A stretch of 64,000 bases of DNA, taken from the NCBI GenBank assembly GCA_021296235.1, contig JAGWAS010000002.1, forward strand, positions 112,720 through 176,719, given 5' to 3'. Positions 54,657 through 63,616 of the stretch are shown here, piece by piece. The number at the start of each line of letters is the position of its first letter. Position 1 is the stretch's first letter. The notes below the pieces were generated by a model. The model saw only the letters and a list, made by a program, of their open reading frames with translations. It did no database searches and had not been told where the DNA came from. The DNA comes from Paracoccaceae bacterium. Lineage in GTDB: Bacteria > Pseudomonadota > Alphaproteobacteria > Rhodobacterales > Rhodobacteraceae. The translations under genes were made by a program, and so were the position numbers.

Positions 54657-56747
54657 GTGACTGCCGACAGGGACGATGCATGCCGACCGCTGGTGATCTT
54701 CACCCCATCCGGCAGGCGCGGTCGGGTTCCGCCTGGAACAACCGTACTGGAAGCTGCCAGGAAGTTGGGTGCAGACCTAGATAGTGTGTGCGGAGGTCGC
54801 GGCATTTGTTCAAAGTGCCAGGTGTCCCCTTCATTCGGCGAGTTTCCCAAACACGGCATCACTGCGAACGTCGATGCGTTGTCGACTTGGAACGAAGTCG
54901 AAGAACGTTACAACCGCGTTCGGGGTCTAAAACCAGGTCGAAGGCTGGGATGCCAAACGAAAATACTCGGCGATGTTGTGATCGACGTGCCGTTGGAGTC
55001 GCAGGTTCACAAACAGGTTGTTCGGAAGCAGCCGGACGAAAGACCTGTCAACATGGATCCCGCAGTCAGACTTCACTATGTCGAGGTTGCCGAGCCAGAC
55101 CTGCAGGAGCCATCTGGAGATTGGGAGCGACTCAGGGATGCACTTGCAGATCAATGGGATGTCGGGAAGGCAACAATCGACATTTCAGTTCTCCAAGTGC
55201 TGCAGACTGTTTTGCGCAAAGGGCGTTGGACTGCCACAGTCGCTCTTCATCGACGTTCCGCCGATGATGTTCCGCGCGTTGTTGCTGTCTGGCCTGGGTT
55301 CAGGGATGCGCCCATATTCGGATTTGCCGTCGACGTCGGTTCAACAACGATTGCAGCACATCTTTGCGACCTGACCACAGGAACGGTTGTTGCTTCGGCC
55401 GGGGTCATGAACCCACAAATCAGGTTTGGTGAGGATCTGATGAGTCGAGTATCCTTTGCGATGCTAAACAAAGGAGGTGCCGATGACATGACTGCGGCCG
55501 TGCGTGAAGCGCTCAACCTCTTGTTCATGGAAATAGCAGAAACTGCAGCAGTAGTTCCGGACAGCATCCTTGAGGCGGTTTTTGTCTGCAATCCTGTCAT
55601 GCACCATCTGCTGGTTGGACTTGATCCGGTGGAACTCGGACAGGCACCGTTCGCGCTGGCTTCTGCCGGTTCGCTTTCGTTGACAGCCCGGGACCTGGGA
55701 TTGACTTTTTTGAAGAAGTCAGCACAAATATATGTTTTACCATGCATTGCCGGTCATGTGGGTGCTGATTGTGCGGCGGTCATCCTTGCCGAAAGGCCGC
55801 ATCGGTCAAGCGATAATTTGCTTCTTGTTGATGTAGGCACCAATGCCGAGATTGTGTTTGGCAACAAGGATCGCGTACTGGCCTGTTCCTCACCAACCGG
55901 GCCGGCCTTCGAAGGCGCACAGATCTCCTCCGGTCAACGCGCCGCACCCGGGGCAATTGAACGGGTGCGGATCAATCCGAAGACGAAGGAGCCGCGATTC
56001 CGGGTGATCGGATGTACCCTCTGGTCCGATGAGGATGGTTTTGCGGATGCCGTTGCGGACACAGGCATCACAGGCATCTGTGGATCCGGCATCATCGAAG
56101 CGATCGCAGAGATGCGAATCGCCGGGATTGTTGACAGGTCAGGTTTGATCGGATCCGCCGACCAAGTCGGTTCCGCCCTTGTGGTTCCGGAGGGACGTAC
56201 GCACTCCTATGTCCTCCACGAGCGGATTGACGGACAATCCGATCGGATTTTGGTAACCCAAGCAGATATCCGAGCAGTACAGCTTGCAAAATCTGCGCTA
56301 TATGCTGGTGCCCGCTTGCTGCTCGACGAATTCGGGACTGACGGTGTCGATCGCATTGTGTTGGCAGGTGCCTTCGGCTCACACATTTCCCCGAAACATG
56401 CGCTTGCACTGGGCATGATACCCGATTGTCGATTGGACCGGGTCAGTTCGGCAGGCAATGCCGCGGGAACAGGTGCGCGGATGGCTCTCTGCAGCCTTGC
56501 TGCCCGTTCCGAGATCAACGAAGTGGTTCACCGGATCGAAAAAATCGAAACTGCGGTGGAACCAAGATTTCAGGAGCACTTCGTGAACGCCAACGCGCTG
56601 CCGCATGCGGTTGACCCGTTTGCAGAACTTTCGAAGATTGTCTCGATGAGCAATGCAACCTACAATGTTCCCTCGGCCGCCTCCGGCCAGGGAAAGAGGC
56701 GCAGGCGGCGTCAAAGCAGCAGTTCTTCCTCCGGAAACTTAAATTGA
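54657..56747 (+). CDS. Fe-S ASKHA-domain corrinoid activation protein (RACo/RamA-like, DUF4445)
   Basis: 696 residues. N-terminal [2Fe-2S] ferredoxin-type domain with Cys45, Cys51, Cys54 (CGGRGICSKC) and Cys99 (LGCQ), a linker, then a DUF4445 ASKHA fold: phosphate motifs AVDVGSTTIAAHL (about residue 222) and LLVDVGTNAEIV (about 389), and LAGAFGSHI near the end. Such proteins use ATP to drive reduction of inactive Co(II) corrinoid to Co(I). Start is GTG 54657. It ends in a basic/serine-rich tail. It implies an oxygen-sensitive corrinoid methyltransferase in the cell, with activation independent of the MetH SAM domain. Confidence 0.9.
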   Translation: MTADRDDACRPLVIFTPSGRRGRVPPGTTVLEAARKLGADLDSVCGGRGICSKCQVSPSFGEFPKHGITANVDALSTWNEVEERYNRVRGLKPGRRLGCQTKILGDVVIDVPLESQVHKQVVRKQPDERPVNMDPAVRLHYVEVAEPDLQEPSGDWERLRDALADQWDVGKATIDISVLQVLQTVLRKGRWTATVALHRRSADDVPRVVAVWPGFRDAPIFGFAVDVGSTTIAAHLCDLTTGTVVASAGVMNPQIRFGEDLMSRVSFAMLNKGGADDMTAAVREALNLLFMEIAETAAVVPDSILEAVFVCNPVMHHLLVGLDPVELGQAPFALASAGSLSLTARDLGLTFLKKSAQIYVLPCIAGHVGADCAAVILAERPHRSSDNLLLVDVGTNAEIVFGNKDRVLACSSPTGPAFEGAQISSGQRAAPGAIERVRINPKTKEPRFRVIGCTLWSDEDGFADAVADTGITGICGSGIIEAIAEMRIAGIVDRSGLIGSADQVGSALVVPEGRTHSYVLHERIDGQSDRILVTQADIRAVQLAKSALYAGARLLLDEFGTDGVDRIVLAGAFGSHISPKHALALGMIPDCRLDRVSSAGNAAGTGARMALCSLAARSEINEVVHRIEKIETAVEPRFQEHFVNANALPHAVDPFAELSKIVSMSNATYNVPSAASGQGKRRRRRQSSSSSSGNLN

Positions 56748-56784
56748 TATTGGTGCAGGAACTCTTATAGGATGCTGTTACTGG

Positions 56785-56859
56785 GCGGGTGTAGTTCAGT
56801 GGCAGAACGTCAGCTTCCCAAGCTGAATGTCGTCGGTTCGATCCCGATCACCCGCTCCA
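56785..56859 (+). tRNA. tRNA-Gly (anticodon CCC)
   Basis: Acceptor GCGGGTG/CACCCGC, D-arm with GTTCAGTGGCAGAAC, anticodon stem TCAGC/GCTGA with loop TTCCCAA (anticodon CCC), T-arm with GGTTCGATCCC, discriminator T and encoded CCA. 75 nt, 37 bp after the activator gene. Confidence 0.95.
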
Positions 56860-56871
56860 AATTTCACCGGT

Positions 56872-58488
56872 TCATGCATTCGAAGTTGAACATCTTTCTC
56901 TTTCGTCACGTCGTTCCCTGCGGATGAATTCCAACAACATCTTGGTGGATCCATCAGCGCCGACCGGCTCCTCGCCTCTGGAAACGCAGCCGAGGAGTTT
57001 GGTGGCAAATTGCTTGCCGATTTCAACGCCCCATTGATCAAAACTGTTAATGTCGAGGATTGCTCCCTCGACGAACACCCTGTGCTCATAGAGAGCAATG
57101 ATCTGACCCAGAACGTACGGTGTCAATTTCCGATAGGCCAGCATGGTTGAGGGCCTGTTGCCATTGCATTTTTTGTGTCGGTCCGTGACGTTTTGCCGGC
57201 CCATGGGCGCATTCCCTTCCATCAGCGACTGGGCTTGGGCGAGGCAATTGGCAACAAGTATGTCGTGATGATGCGCCAGTTCGGGTTCATGCCCAACCGC
57301 GGCAACCAGAAACTCGCAAGGCACGATGCGGGTTCCCTGATGCAACATTTGATGGAATGCATGTTGACCGTTGGTCCCCGGCTCGCCCCAGATGACCGGT
57401 GCCGTGTGTTCCCGGACCGGTTTGCCGTCCAGCGTAACCGACTTGCCGTTTGATTCCATCTCAAGCTGCTGGAGATACGCGGGGAGTTTTGCGAGCCTCT
57501 GGTCGTAGGGAAGTATTGCCCGACTGCCGTAGCCACAGATCTGATTGTGCAAGATTCCCGTCAGGCCCAGAAGGATTGGAATGTTGCGGTCTGCCGGAGC
57601 GGTCCTGAAATGACTGTCCATGCTTCGCGCACCGTCGAGGAAGGAACGGAAATGCAGCGGCCCGATGGCCATCATGAGTGACAAGCCCACAGGACCCCAA
57701 ACTGAGAATCGGCCTCCAACCCAATCTCCAAACCCAAAAACCAAATTCGGATCCACGCCGAAGGCTTCTGCAGCCACGATGTTGTTGGACACACCGATAA
57801 CGCGTTCCCGGATTCCGCTCTTGCCAACACCGGCTTCAATCCAGTCCCGGGCGGTACCGGCGTTAATCAGTGTCTCAATTGTCCTGAAGCTCTTTGAAGC
57901 CACGACCAACATGGTGGTGGCAGGATCAAGATTCTGCAGAATGCCGTTGATCTGGGCTCCATCCACATTCGAGGCAAAATGAACCGAAGGGCCATCCGCA
58001 TAGGGGGCAAGAGCTTCGACAGCCATGGCGGGACCAAGATCAGATCCACCAATTCCGATGTTGACGACATCCGTGAACCTGCCGCCGGATGCGGGTGCAA
58101 GGTGGCCGGATCGCACGTTTGCCACCAATTCCTCCATGCGCTCAAGAGTTTGGCGCGCCTCACCTGCAGCGTCAACTTCGTCAATGAAAATCTCTGCCTC
58201 GTCGGAACAACGCAAGGCCGTATGCAATGCCGGACGGTTTTCGGTGGTGTTGATCCGGTCGCCGCGGAACATCCCCTCAATCTTCTCCGACAATCGGGAC
58301 TCATGCACCAGTGCAATGAGACTGTTGAGCCCCTCCCCGTCCAGATTGATTTTTGAATAGTCAAAGAGAAGGCCGTCAACCTCGGCGGAAAACCTGTCCT
58401 GACGTTCAGGATCGGCATCAAAAAGTTCAATGATTGGTCGATTGCAAACACCCTTCCACATCCTTCTCAACGAATTCAGGGATGTCAT
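56872..58488 (-). CDS. pgi: Glucose-6-phosphate isomerase
   Basis: Interconverts glucose-6-P and fructose-6-P. Motifs: NIGIGGSDLGPAM, VASKSFRTIETL (usually SKTFTT), VGGRFSVWGPVGLSL, the catalytic loop VIWGEPGTNGQHAFHQMLHQGT and the C-terminal SFDQWGVEIGKQFA signature. 538 residues, typical. The PGI signature phosphate-binding loop has Arg for the usual Thr (SFRTIET), a minor oddity. Downstream of zwf on the same strand. Confidence 0.95.
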   Translation of the reverse strand: MTSLNSLRRMWKGVCNRPIIELFDADPERQDRFSAEVDGLLFDYSKINLDGEGLNSLIALVHESRLSEKIEGMFRGDRINTTENRPALHTALRCSDEAEIFIDEVDAAGEARQTLERMEELVANVRSGHLAPASGGRFTDVVNIGIGGSDLGPAMAVEALAPYADGPSVHFASNVDGAQINGILQNLDPATTMLVVASKSFRTIETLINAGTARDWIEAGVGKSGIRERVIGVSNNIVAAEAFGVDPNLVFGFGDWVGGRFSVWGPVGLSLMMAIGPLHFRSFLDGARSMDSHFRTAPADRNIPILLGLTGILHNQICGYGSRAILPYDQRLAKLPAYLQQLEMESNGKSVTLDGKPVREHTAPVIWGEPGTNGQHAFHQMLHQGTRIVPCEFLVAAVGHEPELAHHHDILVANCLAQAQSLMEGNAPMGRQNVTDRHKKCNGNRPSTMLAYRKLTPYVLGQIIALYEHRVFVEGAILDINSFDQWGVEIGKQFATKLLGCVSRGEEPVGADGSTKMLLEFIRRERRDERERCSTSNA

Positions 58489-58738
58489 GGCAAGCCTCCA
58501 TCATGTGAATTGTGTTGGCCTGAGCGTTCGGGTGGTTTCATGACTTGGGAACTTGTCCAAGATGAACAACCCCTGTGCGCAGGAAATTCAAAATTGCCGT
58601 TTCAGGCTCACGTGTTTCAACGCACGAACCTGCCGTGAAGTCAACGCCAAGCTCGCCGATTGCCCACAGGGGCACAACCAACGACACGCTGGGAGGCCAG
58701 CCCCGTTCCCTGCGGCAACAACCTCGCTCGGAAACTGG

Positions 58739-60196
58739 CTACAGCGTGAGTTTTCGCCAACTCCGGTTGTCCCGATGAAGCAGAGCATCGGCCTCGATCG
58801 GACCATTGCTGCCAGCTTCATAGGCTACCGGTCGGTTGTCGGCCGATTCCCAAAGCGCAATTGCCGCATCGGTCCAGCCCCACGCCGCCTCAACCTCGTC
58901 ATTTCGCATGAACAGGGTCTGATCACCCCTGATCACATCCATGATCAGGCGCTCATAGGCATTGGTCAATCCGCCGATTTCCTGCCCCAAGGACGAGGCA
59001 AAGCTCATGTCGAGCGGCACCGATGCCAGCCGCATTCCTCCAGGCCCGGGCTCCTTGATCGTGATCTGCATGGTGATGCCCTCATTCGGCTGCAATCTGA
59101 TTGCGAGGACATTTTCTTGACCTCCGTCCATGCCTTCGAAAATGACGTGCGGGGGGCGCTTGAAGGTCACTGCGATTTCGGAAACCCGATTCCTCAAACA
59201 CTTTCCGGTTCGAAGGTAGAATGGAGTGCCGGACCAACGCCAATTGGCAATCGTGCACTTAAGTGCCACATAGCTCTCGGTGCGGCTTGAACTCGACAGT
59301 GCGTGATCCAGATAGCCATCACCCGAATTTTCACTGAAATACTGCCCTCGCACGACATTCCCGGGCAAGATCGGTTCAAGTGATTTAATCACTTTTGTCT
59401 TCTCGTCCCTGACCGAATTCGGATCAAATCTTGACGGCGGCTCCATCGCCGCAAGGCACAGGAGTTGCAGGAGGTGGTTTTGAACCATGTCGCGCATTGC
59501 ACCCGTTCGGTCGTAGTAGTCCTGCCGCCCCTTTATGCCGAGTTTTTCTGCCACGGTGATCTGCACATGATCGACATATTGGCCATTCCAAAGCGGTTCA
59601 AAGAGTGCGTTGGCAAACCGCAATGCCATGAGGTTCTGAACCGTCTCCTTTCCAAGATAGTGGTCAATTCGGTAGATCTGCGCTTCGTCGAACGTTGATG
59701 TCAGGATGGTGTTCAGCCGTCGGGCCGATTCGAGATTTTGACCGAATGGCTTTTCCACCACAATTCTTGCCTCGGACCTTGCAAACCCATGTTCCCTCAA
59801 TCGGCAAACAATGTTCTCGAATACGGACGGGCCAACCGACAGGTAGTATGCTGCCGGAACGTCCGATCGCACGGCTCCAGCCAAGCAATCCCACCCCTCG
59901 TCCCCATTTGCGTCAACCCGGCGGAACGACAGGCAACGCAGGAACCGGTCAAGGCTGTCGCCATCGGGCGGTTCCGAATTTGGTGCCGCCTTGATTGCCG
60001 AAGATGCGAGGTTCCTGAAGTGCTCGTCGGAATGTTCTGCCCGGGAAACACCGATGACGTTCGAATTGTCCGGCATCTGCCCAACCCTAAACCGATGATA
60101 TAGGGCCGGGAGTATTTCCCGGGAGGCAAGATCACCTGTTGCACCGAACAGGACAAAATCAAAAGGCTTGACCGGGATGATCTTGTACAAAACCAA
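58739..60196 (-). CDS. zwf: Glucose-6-phosphate 1-dehydrogenase
   Basis: First oxidative step of the pentose-phosphate and Entner-Doudoroff routes, making NADPH. FGATGDLASREILPALYHRF is the nucleotide motif; RIDHYLGKETVQNLMALRFAN holds the catalytic RIDHYLGKE signature. 485 residues. The frame starts at TTG 60196; TTG 60190 has GGAG at better spacing (8 bases). 250 bp separate it from pgi, with no pgl gene between. Confidence 0.95.
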   Translation of the reverse strand: MVLYKIIPVKPFDFVLFGATGDLASREILPALYHRFRVGQMPDNSNVIGVSRAEHSDEHFRNLASSAIKAAPNSEPPDGDSLDRFLRCLSFRRVDANGDEGWDCLAGAVRSDVPAAYYLSVGPSVFENIVCRLREHGFARSEARIVVEKPFGQNLESARRLNTILTSTFDEAQIYRIDHYLGKETVQNLMALRFANALFEPLWNGQYVDHVQITVAEKLGIKGRQDYYDRTGAMRDMVQNHLLQLLCLAAMEPPSRFDPNSVRDEKTKVIKSLEPILPGNVVRGQYFSENSGDGYLDHALSSSSRTESYVALKCTIANWRWSGTPFYLRTGKCLRNRVSEIAVTFKRPPHVIFEGMDGGQENVLAIRLQPNEGITMQITIKEPGPGGMRLASVPLDMSFASSLGQEIGGLTNAYERLIMDVIRGDQTLFMRNDEVEAAWGWTDAAIALWESADNRPVAYEAGSNGPIEADALLHRDNRSWRKLTL

Positions 60197-60431
60197 ACTC
60201 CAATTCCATCTTCTCGCTGTTCCCGTTAACTAACCGATTCAGGATGACACTGCCAAACGAACATATTCCGGGTTTGCGTTTCGTTCCTGCCCGCTTCAAC
60301 CTGACGTCGTCGAAATGTCGGAATGCCTTCACATCGCAATGGAATCGACTGTTTCGAGGTGCCCCCATTCAGCAAATTTGTTCCGGCCCACCCCGCCCGA
60401 GATTCGGGAATGTCATCAGGGAGCCTTGCGA

Positions 60432-61403
60432 ATGAACATGCCGGAATCCAAATTTCATGCAAACGAACTGTCAATTCGTCGGAAGTTCGACGACCCAATG
60501 GTGACCGCGGACGGTTCGGAAAGAGCATATGTTCCATTGCTGACCCCGCGAACTCTTTGGTTCAACACGGGCACTCTGTGCAACATCGAATGCCGTAACT
60601 GCTACATCGAAAGTTCCCCCAAGAACGACAGCCTAGTTTATATTTCAGCCACCGAGGTCGGTGACTACCTGATGCAGATCAAGGCTTGCGGATGGCCGAT
60701 TTCCGAAATCGGGTTGACTGGGGGTGAGCCGTTCATGAATTTCGAGATTATCGAGATCATTCGTTTGTCCCTGGAGCAGGGATATGCGGTTCTGGTGCTC
60801 ACCAATGCAATGCGCCCGCTCATGCGGCCCCGGGTTCAGACAGGTTTGCTGACATTGCTCAAAGAGCACGGCGATAAGCTTACATTGAGAATCTCCCTTG
60901 ATCATTTCACGGAGGAACTCCACGATTCGGAACGAGGGAAAGGAGCCTTCCGCTCAACACTTGCAGGAATGGATTGGCTCAGCAACAACGGGTTTCGCAT
61001 TTCTGTGGCCGGGCGCACGGTGTGGGGCGAAACCGAGGAGGAGGCCCGCGCCGGATATGCGCATCTCTTCAAATCGCGGAACTATTGCATTGACTCGTCG
61101 GACCCGGGAATGACCGTACTGTTTCCTGAAATCGATCAAACGCAGGATGTTCCCGAAATTTCAGTAGATTGCTGGAAACTTCTCAACAAATTCCCCAGCG
61201 ATGTCATGTGTTCATCGTCGCGCATGGTGGTCAAGCGCAGGGGCGATGCGACACCCAAGGTGGTTGCCTGCACACTCCTTCCCCATGACAGGGATTTCGA
61301 ATTGGGATCCAGCCTCAAGGAATCCGAACGAAGCGTTCGCCTGAACCACCCGTGCTGCGCACAGTTCTGTGTGCTGGGAGGGGCTTCCTGCAGTCGCGGG
61401 TGA
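60432..61403 (+). CDS. Radical SAM protein of unknown substrate
   Basis: 323 residues from ATG 60432. Radical SAM cluster motif CNIECRNC (Cys50/54/57), glycine-rich GLTGGEPFMNFEI, and LRISLDHFTEELHD. The C-terminal end has additional Cys residues (HPCCAQFCVLGGASC), reminiscent of SPASM/twitch auxiliary clusters but not a full SPASM pattern. No obvious peptide substrate or partner gene flanks it. A role in cofactor or peptide maturation is possible; nothing more can be read. Convergent with aroB. Confidence 0.85.
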   Translation: MNMPESKFHANELSIRRKFDDPMVTADGSERAYVPLLTPRTLWFNTGTLCNIECRNCYIESSPKNDSLVYISATEVGDYLMQIKACGWPISEIGLTGGEPFMNFEIIEIIRLSLEQGYAVLVLTNAMRPLMRPRVQTGLLTLLKEHGDKLTLRISLDHFTEELHDSERGKGAFRSTLAGMDWLSNNGFRISVAGRTVWGETEEEARAGYAHLFKSRNYCIDSSDPGMTVLFPEIDQTQDVPEISVDCWKLLNKFPSDVMCSSSRMVVKRRGDATPKVVACTLLPHDRDFELGSSLKESERSVRLNHPCCAQFCVLGGASCSRG

Positions 61404-61417
61404 ACACGACCGAGTGA

Positions 61418-62536
61418 TCACTGTCGGTTAGTGCCTGCGGATTTTCTCAGGACCTGTCGCACTGCGTCAGGAGGAACATCTTTTGCCACGAACGCGCTGC
61501 CAATTCCGCGGGCAAGAACAAATCTGGGTTTTCCGTCTACAACCTTTTTGTCCTGTTTCATCAATTCCATCAGTCTTTCGGCAGGTGACAGTCGCGCTGG
61601 AAGCTGGTGAATGTCAGTGCACATTCCCATCATCCGGAAATGACTGCGGACCCTTGACGGGATACTGGCATCTGTGAATCCGACTTCATGCGACAGGTCA
61701 AAGGCTAGACAGCACCCGACCGCCACTGCCTCACCATGCAACACAAGATCCGAATAGCCGACATCCGTCTCAATGGCATGGGCAAAGGTATGACCGAGGT
61801 TCAGCAGTGTGCGACGGCCGTGTTCCGTTTCATCCACAGCTACGATTCCTGCCTTAATTTCGCACGACTTCTGAACTGCCCGGATCAACCTGTCCGGTAC
61901 GCCAGAAATCACTTTCGACCCGTTTTCCTCCAGCCAATTGAAGAATTCAACATCCCCGAGAAGGCCGTATTTGGCAATCTCGCCATAGCCAGAAAGCATC
62001 AACCGCCGAGTTAGCGACTTAAGTAGGAGAACATCGCAGAGCACCATGGACGGCTGATGGAAGGCTCCAATCAGGTTCTTTCCGCTCTTGGAATTTATTC
62101 CGGTCTTGCCGCCAACGGAACTGTCGACTTGGGCAAGCAAAGTCGTTGGAACCTGAACGCACCTGATACCCCGCCGCACGATCGCGGTCGCAAATCCTGC
62201 AAGATCCCCAACGACCCCGCCGCCAAGCGCGATGACCAAATCTTGTCTCTCAATGCCGATATCGATCAACCATTCGACACACTCCTCAAGGATCTTCCAG
62301 GATTTCGCCGACTCGCCGCTTCGTATGACATGCAGATCGCAGGTAACGCCAAGTGGCTTAAGCCCGGCCAGCAATTTTGGAAGGTGCAGCCGTTCGACAT
62401 TCTCATCCAGCAGAACCGCAATCCTCGGTCGGTTCAGAAGCGGTTTCAGGAGACGTCCTGCGTCAGGCAACAGGTTACTGCCTATGACAATGTCGTAAGA
62501 TCGCGCGGCGAGGTTAACCCTGATCGTTTCTGTCAT
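61418..62536 (-). CDS. aroB: 3-dehydroquinate synthase
   Basis: Second step of shikimate synthesis, NAD- and metal-dependent. Motifs: ALGGGVVGDLAGFATA, RRGIRCVQVPTTLLAQVDSSVGGKTGIN (split between residues 130-160) and LLNLGHTFAHAIET, with the metal-binding Glu and His present. ATG 62536 overlaps the aroK stop (ATGA), defining the start; the longer frame into aroK is spurious. 372 residues. Confidence 0.96.
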   Translation of the reverse strand: MTETIRVNLAARSYDIVIGSNLLPDAGRLLKPLLNRPRIAVLLDENVERLHLPKLLAGLKPLGVTCDLHVIRSGESAKSWKILEECVEWLIDIGIERQDLVIALGGGVVGDLAGFATAIVRRGIRCVQVPTTLLAQVDSSVGGKTGINSKSGKNLIGAFHQPSMVLCDVLLLKSLTRRLMLSGYGEIAKYGLLGDVEFFNWLEENGSKVISGVPDRLIRAVQKSCEIKAGIVAVDETEHGRRTLLNLGHTFAHAIETDVGYSDLVLHGEAVAVGCCLAFDLSHEVGFTDASIPSRVRSHFRMMGMCTDIHQLPARLSPAERLMELMKQDKKVVDGKPRFVLARGIGSAFVAKDVPPDAVRQVLRKSAGTNRQ

Positions 62537-63111
62537 GATGAACCCGTCCGCGCCAAGAGTCCGTGGGTTTCCGAATAGGTAAGAAGCTCGGCGACGACCT
62601 TGTCGGCCATATCGCTCTTGGACAACCCCTCTTCGGCGCACACACGAATGTCAGCCATTTTGTAGATGGGGGTGCGCTCGGATAGAAGTGCGACAAGTGT
62701 TCCATAGGGATCCATCGTCTTAAGCAGCGGCCTGCCGGTTTTGCGCCCTACCCGTGACCAAAGCAGGTCCACGTCGACCTCGAGCCAGATTGATTTGGCT
62801 CGTTGCTTTATGAATTCGCGATTCCGATCCTGCATGAATCCGCCGCCACCCAGGGAGATTGCTCTTGCGGGCCCGGAGAGCAGGTCCATCAGCAGTGCGG
62901 ATTCTCGCTCACGAAAGTAGTTCTCACCCTTCGCGTCGAACAGCGAGGAAATCGACATTCTTTCCGAAATCTCTATCCCCGTATCGGTATCCGCAAACGG
63001 GACGCCCAATTTTTTTGCCACCAATCTGCCAATTGCGGTTTTTCCGCTTCCCATCATGCCGACAAAGACAATTGATTTGGTCAGAATGTAGCTGCGCGCT
63101 GTCGTATTCAT
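62533..63111 (-). CDS. aroK: Shikimate kinase
   Basis: P-loop kinase phosphorylating shikimate. Walker A VGMMGSGKTAIG, shikimate-binding DTDTGIEI, FRERES (Arg of the binding site) and ISLGGGGFM are intact; the lid region RTGRPLL appears as KTGRPLL. ATG 63111 is chosen at the conserved beginning. 192 residues. Coupled to aroB; xerD-side genes are divergent, an arrangement common in Rhodobacterales. Confidence 0.95.
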   Translation of the reverse strand: MNTTARSYILTKSIVFVGMMGSGKTAIGRLVAKKLGVPFADTDTGIEISERMSISSLFDAKGENYFRERESALLMDLLSGPARAISLGGGGFMQDRNREFIKQRAKSIWLEVDVDLLWSRVGRKTGRPLLKTMDPYGTLVALLSERTPIYKMADIRVCAEEGLSKSDMADKVVAELLTYSETHGLLARTGSS

Positions 63112-63269
63112 GTGAAACTGTGAATATGGCAATCCAAGTTCAGACAATTACCCGTGTCCACAGGCAATTGCACTCCTCTTGCACCGGCAAACCGGGCCAA
63201 GTGGCGATTCCTTCTGGAGAAGACCGATTGAACCAACTACCCTTGTGTCAAGTAAACCATGGCGATGCG

Positions 63270-63404
63270 ATGAAGCGAGTACTAATATTGTTGATCTTTC
63301 TGATGTTGGCCGGAACGGTGGCGGTGGTCGGCTATACGTTTTTTGGCGACATGTCACCACCGGTGGGACCAATTGTGCTGCCGGTCGAAATCAATGGCAA
63401 GTAG
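63270..63404 (+). CDS. Small membrane peptide, 44 residues
   Basis: MKRVLILLIFLMLAGTVAVV is a single hydrophobic helix with an N-in charge pattern, followed by YTFFGDMSPPVGPIV. The PPxG motif after the helix and the place between aroK and xerD match a short conserved hypothetical that I recall from Rhodobacterales. No ribosome site is obvious. Function unknown. A 12-bp direct repeat starts at its stop codon. Confidence 0.6.
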   Translation: MKRVLILLIFLMLAGTVAVVGYTFFGDMSPPVGPIVLPVEINGK

Positions 63405-63427
63405 GTTGTAACGGAGGTTGTAACGGA
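63404..63427 (+). repeat. 12-bp perfect direct repeat
   Basis: GGTTGTAACGGA is present twice back to back (63404-63415 and 63416-63427), beginning on the last base of the small membrane gene's stop codon and followed by GGT. Confidence 0.85.
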
Positions 63428-63456
63428 GGTGCCACTGATTCCCTGAGCTTGGATGG

Positions 63457-63509
63457 CATTCGGAAATCCAGCCGAATGGGCGGTTGACAGAGCTGCCGCA
63501 AAGCGGCAG
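63457..63509 (+). other. Two adjacent hairpins upstream of xerD
   Basis: CATTCGG/CCGAATG (63457-63478, 8-base loop) and CTGCCGC-AAA-GCGGCAG (63493-63509). Neither has a T tract. Together they probably end the short upstream transcript or shape the xerD leader. Confidence 0.45.
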
Positions 63510-63616
63510 GATCCGGAAAACAGGCGGTAAACGCCGGCCAACAGTCGCCGGGGTTCGGGTTGAACCCGTCGGCACGCAATCTCCGGTTGCGGAAAATCGG
63601 GCAGGAAAAAAAGAAA

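Noticed and set aside
58489..58738. Possible pgl remnant between pgi and zwf
   Set aside because: All six frames read by eye lack the SGGSTP and related lactonase motifs.
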